Shown: in pieces, positions 62,163-64,000 of the stretch
How positions within the stretch are numbered: the first letter of the stretch is position 1
How the letters are laid out: the number at the start of each line of letters is the position of its first letter
NCBI RefSeq assembly: GCF_900114835.1
Contig: NZ_FOUJ01000001.1
Span: 310,001-374,000 of the forward strand
Direction: 5' to 3'
Source of the DNA: Methanolobus profundi
GTDB lineage: Archaea > Halobacteriota > Methanosarcinia > Methanosarcinales > Methanosarcinaceae
Length of the DNA stretch: 64,000 bases
Position numbers and translations under genes: made by a program
The notes under the pieces: model-generated
What the model saw: the letters and a program-made list of their open reading frames with translations, nothing else
Database searches by the model: none
What the model was told of the DNA's origin: nothing

Positions 62163-62240
62163 AGTTGCCTGCTTATTATCTCTAAAATTATTTAAAGATG
62201 GTCTTTTTATTATATTGGCCATATTTGTTTTGACTTTCAA

Positions 62241-62444
62241 TTTATTCCGACGTTTTACTTTCTTTAGTTGTTGGCTAGTCCTTCAAAACCTGAATCATTG
62301 AATAAACAATCTAAGTCATTTTCTTTTTAAAATAGAAAATGTACATCAAGTATATATAATATTTTAGCATGTATGCTTCTAAAATTATTTGTTTTTCTTT
62401 TATTAGTACAGAATTCCAGATTTGTCAATTGAATAAAGTGGATT
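62241..62444. promoter_or_regulatory. Divergent promoter region between brxB and mcrC
   Basis: About 200 bases where brxA would be expected. On the plus strand AAGTATATATAATATT (62348-62362) is a strong TATA candidate; if used, the mcrC leader is about 60 bases. The minus-strand promoter may use the same AT-rich block. An inverted TTTTC...GAAAA repeat is present (about 62318-62339). No ORF of useful size lies here. Confidence 0.45.
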
Positions 62445-63743
62445 ATGATTTCCAACTCCCCAATAACTCTATTCGAATACGAATCCCTCTTCTACTCCGA
62501 TCCCAGACTCAGTTCCTACTCTAATCATCTCGACCTCATCGACCAACTCAACCAGTCAAACGGTGAACTCCTGACCTTGCACCGCAACAGTCTACAGGCA
62601 AAGCAGTATGTCGGGTTGATTCAGGTCAGGGATCTTTCTATAGAGATACTGCCAAAGATGTACAGGGATGGATTAACAGAGGCTGCACAGGTGGAGCATG
62701 CTCAGAGGAATCTGTTGTATCTGCTGCATTACTGTTATGACATACCGATCTATGAGAGTGAGATCGCTCATATGGAGTCCCGGAAGGCAAACTGGTTCGA
62801 GATACTGACCTTCATGTTCACCAGGACGCTTCAGGATATATTCAAGAAAGGGGCTCAGAAGCAGTATATCTCAGTAGAGGAGAATTTGCCTTACTTTAAG
62901 GGAAAGTGTTTGATACAGAAACATATCGCAGTCAATAGTTTCAAGAAACACCTGTTCTATGTCAACTATGATGAGTTCAGTCCGGATATTCCATTGAACC
63001 AGATGCTCAAGTTTGTTGTCAATAAGTTAAAGCTCAGGTCACAGGACCTTGAGAACAGAAGGAATCTGCATATTCTGGATCAGGAGATGGACGATATATC
63101 ATTGGTATCAAATCCTGCTCCATTGCTTGATAAGGTCATCTTCACGAGGTTGAATGAGAATTATAGGCCGGTATTCAATCTGGCAAAGATGTTCATAGAA
63201 GGGAATGTCGTTGAAACATCGGTCGGTTCTACAGGTGCGTTTGCATTCACTTTTGATATGAATCTGCTATTTGAGCGTTTTATTGCTCGTTTTCTTAAAG
63301 AACATCAGGATTCGATTCTACCTGAACACCTTCAGAACTGTGGAATCTATTCACAGGCCGGTGGTAGAGAGCTTGCCAGGAATTTAAAGGATAGTAAAGT
63401 GTTCTGGTTAAGACCTGATATTCTTCTTGAAGAAAGAGGGCAGGCAAAATTGATCATCGATACAAAGTACAAGAAGCTGAAAAAAGAGGACAGAAAACTT
63501 GGAATTTCTATTTCAGACATGTATCAGATGGCTGCCTATGCAAGCAGATACTGTTGTTCCAATATCATTTTACTTTACCCTCGTACTGCAGGAGGAAATG
63601 AATCAATCCTTGAGGAATATACACTACAAGGAACAGGTCACAAGGTTAGGATAGCAACCGTGGACCTGCGAGTTGATCTGACTAATCCAATTAACAAAAT
63701 GAAACTTATAAACGATCTGAAAGGGATACTAGGAGAGGTTTAA
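62445..63743 (+). CDS. mcrC: McrC-family restriction nuclease subunit
   Basis: 432 residues. N-terminal SLQAKQYVGLIQVRDLSIEI (about 49-68, with the LPKMY that follows) and YDIPIYESEIAHMESRKANW, and the C-terminal nuclease core VFWLRPDILLEERGQAKLII-DTKYKKL (about 320-346) with Asp and Asp-x-Lys residues of PD-(D/E)XK enzymes, mark McrC. It cleaves DNA with an McrB-type GTPase, usually at methylated or otherwise modified cytosines. The partner gene begins 2 bases after its stop, an order (C before B) reversed from classic mcrBC. Confidence 0.9.
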   Translation: MISNSPITLFEYESLFYSDPRLSSYSNHLDLIDQLNQSNGELLTLHRNSLQAKQYVGLIQVRDLSIEILPKMYRDGLTEAAQVEHAQRNLLYLLHYCYDIPIYESEIAHMESRKANWFEILTFMFTRTLQDIFKKGAQKQYISVEENLPYFKGKCLIQKHIAVNSFKKHLFYVNYDEFSPDIPLNQMLKFVVNKLKLRSQDLENRRNLHILDQEMDDISLVSNPAPLLDKVIFTRLNENYRPVFNLAKMFIEGNVVETSVGSTGAFAFTFDMNLLFERFIARFLKEHQDSILPEHLQNCGIYSQAGGRELARNLKDSKVFWLRPDILLEERGQAKLIIDTKYKKLKKEDRKLGISISDMYQMAAYASRYCCSNIILLYPRTAGGNESILEEYTLQGTGHKVRIATVDLRVDLTNPINKMKLINDLKGILGEV

Positions 63744-63745
63744 GA

Positions 63746-64000
63746 ATGGTGAATATATGGTTAATACGACCGGGTGAAGAAGCTCGTTTATGGGAAGAGT
63801 TCCAGAACAAAAAATGCATTGCAATCGGATGGGATGATGATAGTTACTCAAAGTATCAGTCTCTTGCAGATGTAAGGCTAGTACATCGTATGAACAATGC
63901 GAACTCTATCTGGTACTTCTACAAAAACATGAAAATAGGAGACATAGCTGTTGCTATCAAGGGTCAGAAGGGAATCCAGGGTATTGGCAAGATCACAAGC
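63746..64000 (+). CDS. EVE-like domain protein, start of a McrB-type GTPase (cut by window edge)
   Basis: 85 codons visible from ATG 63746, 7 bases after GGAGAGG. MVNIWLIRPGEEARLWEEFQ, CIAIGWDDDSYSKYQSL and IGDIAVAIKGQKGIQGIGKI match the EVE/PUA-like module that reads modified bases and often forms the N-terminus of McrB-type GTPases. The GTPase part, if present, lies beyond the window, so the McrB call rests on the domain and on the mcrC neighbour. Confidence 0.7.
   Translation, partial: MVNIWLIRPGEEARLWEEFQNKKCIAIGWDDDSYSKYQSLADVRLVHRMNNANSIWYFYKNMKIGDIAVAIKGQKGIQGIGKITS

Overview
The window looks like chromosome of a methylotrophic methanogen of the Methanosarcinaceae, probably close to Methanolobus or Methanococcoides. 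Archaeal markers are a thermosome subunit, diphthine synthase (dphB), a HerA ATPase, the archaea-restricted families DUF357, DUF555 and DUF2119, an archaeal type IV pilus ATPase/membrane pair, tRNAs without an encoded CCA, and several genes with a TATA box about 27 bp before an apparently leaderless start. Cytochrome c maturation genes (ccmABC) and moderate A+T content fit that family. Genus assignment is inference.

Layout, left half. 1-5.9 kb: quinone-reductase-like flavoprotein, a three-PAS histidine kinase whose reading frame carries an in-frame UAG near its start, an alanine dehydrogenase/ornithine cyclodeaminase family enzyme, and unknowns. 6-8.8 kb: a metal or redox patch with a secreted PepSY-like protein, a small membrane protein, an ArsR-type regulator, a methyltransferase and an FTR1 iron permease; two of these promoters share CTACAT/ATGTAG half-sites. 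11.2-20 kb: a winged-helix regulator, a molybdopterin-domain lipoprotein, ccmA-ccmB, then a complete nickel/peptide ABC importer on the opposite strand, then ccmC. 20-26 kb: an Old Yellow Enzyme, a HAD phosphatase, an A+T-rich pair (seven-helix membrane protein plus HEPN-like protein) and a bile-acid/sodium-symporter-family transporter.

Middle. 26.4-34.9 kb is mostly housekeeping, interrupted at 27.7-28.7 kb by three tandem repeats of about 380 bp. Each repeat holds a 40-codon ORF with a strong ribosome binding site, two adjacent UAG stops, a TATA box flanked by TCATGAT motifs, and a conserved leader hairpin. 35.1-39.7 kb is a three-gene pilus or secretion operon, followed by an AmmeMemoRadiSam-type radical SAM enzyme and tRNA-Asn plus a CAU-anticodon tRNA.

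Right third, 41.5-64 kb, is a defence island directly after the tRNAs: a UvrD-like helicase-nuclease, unknown proteins and a BREX type 1 locus read on the minus strand (brxB, brxC, pglX, pglZ, brxL). No brxA is visible. pglX is divided into a methyltransferase gene and a specificity/C-terminal gene. An AlbA_2/Schlafen-type gene with a 12-bp minisatellite lies between the halves and overlaps both. An RloA/RloB (AbiL-like) pair sits between the second pglX half and pglZ. A McrC gene and the start of an EVE-domain McrB-like gene diverge from brxB. The most unusual items are the divided pglX with its nested gene and the tandem small-ORF array.
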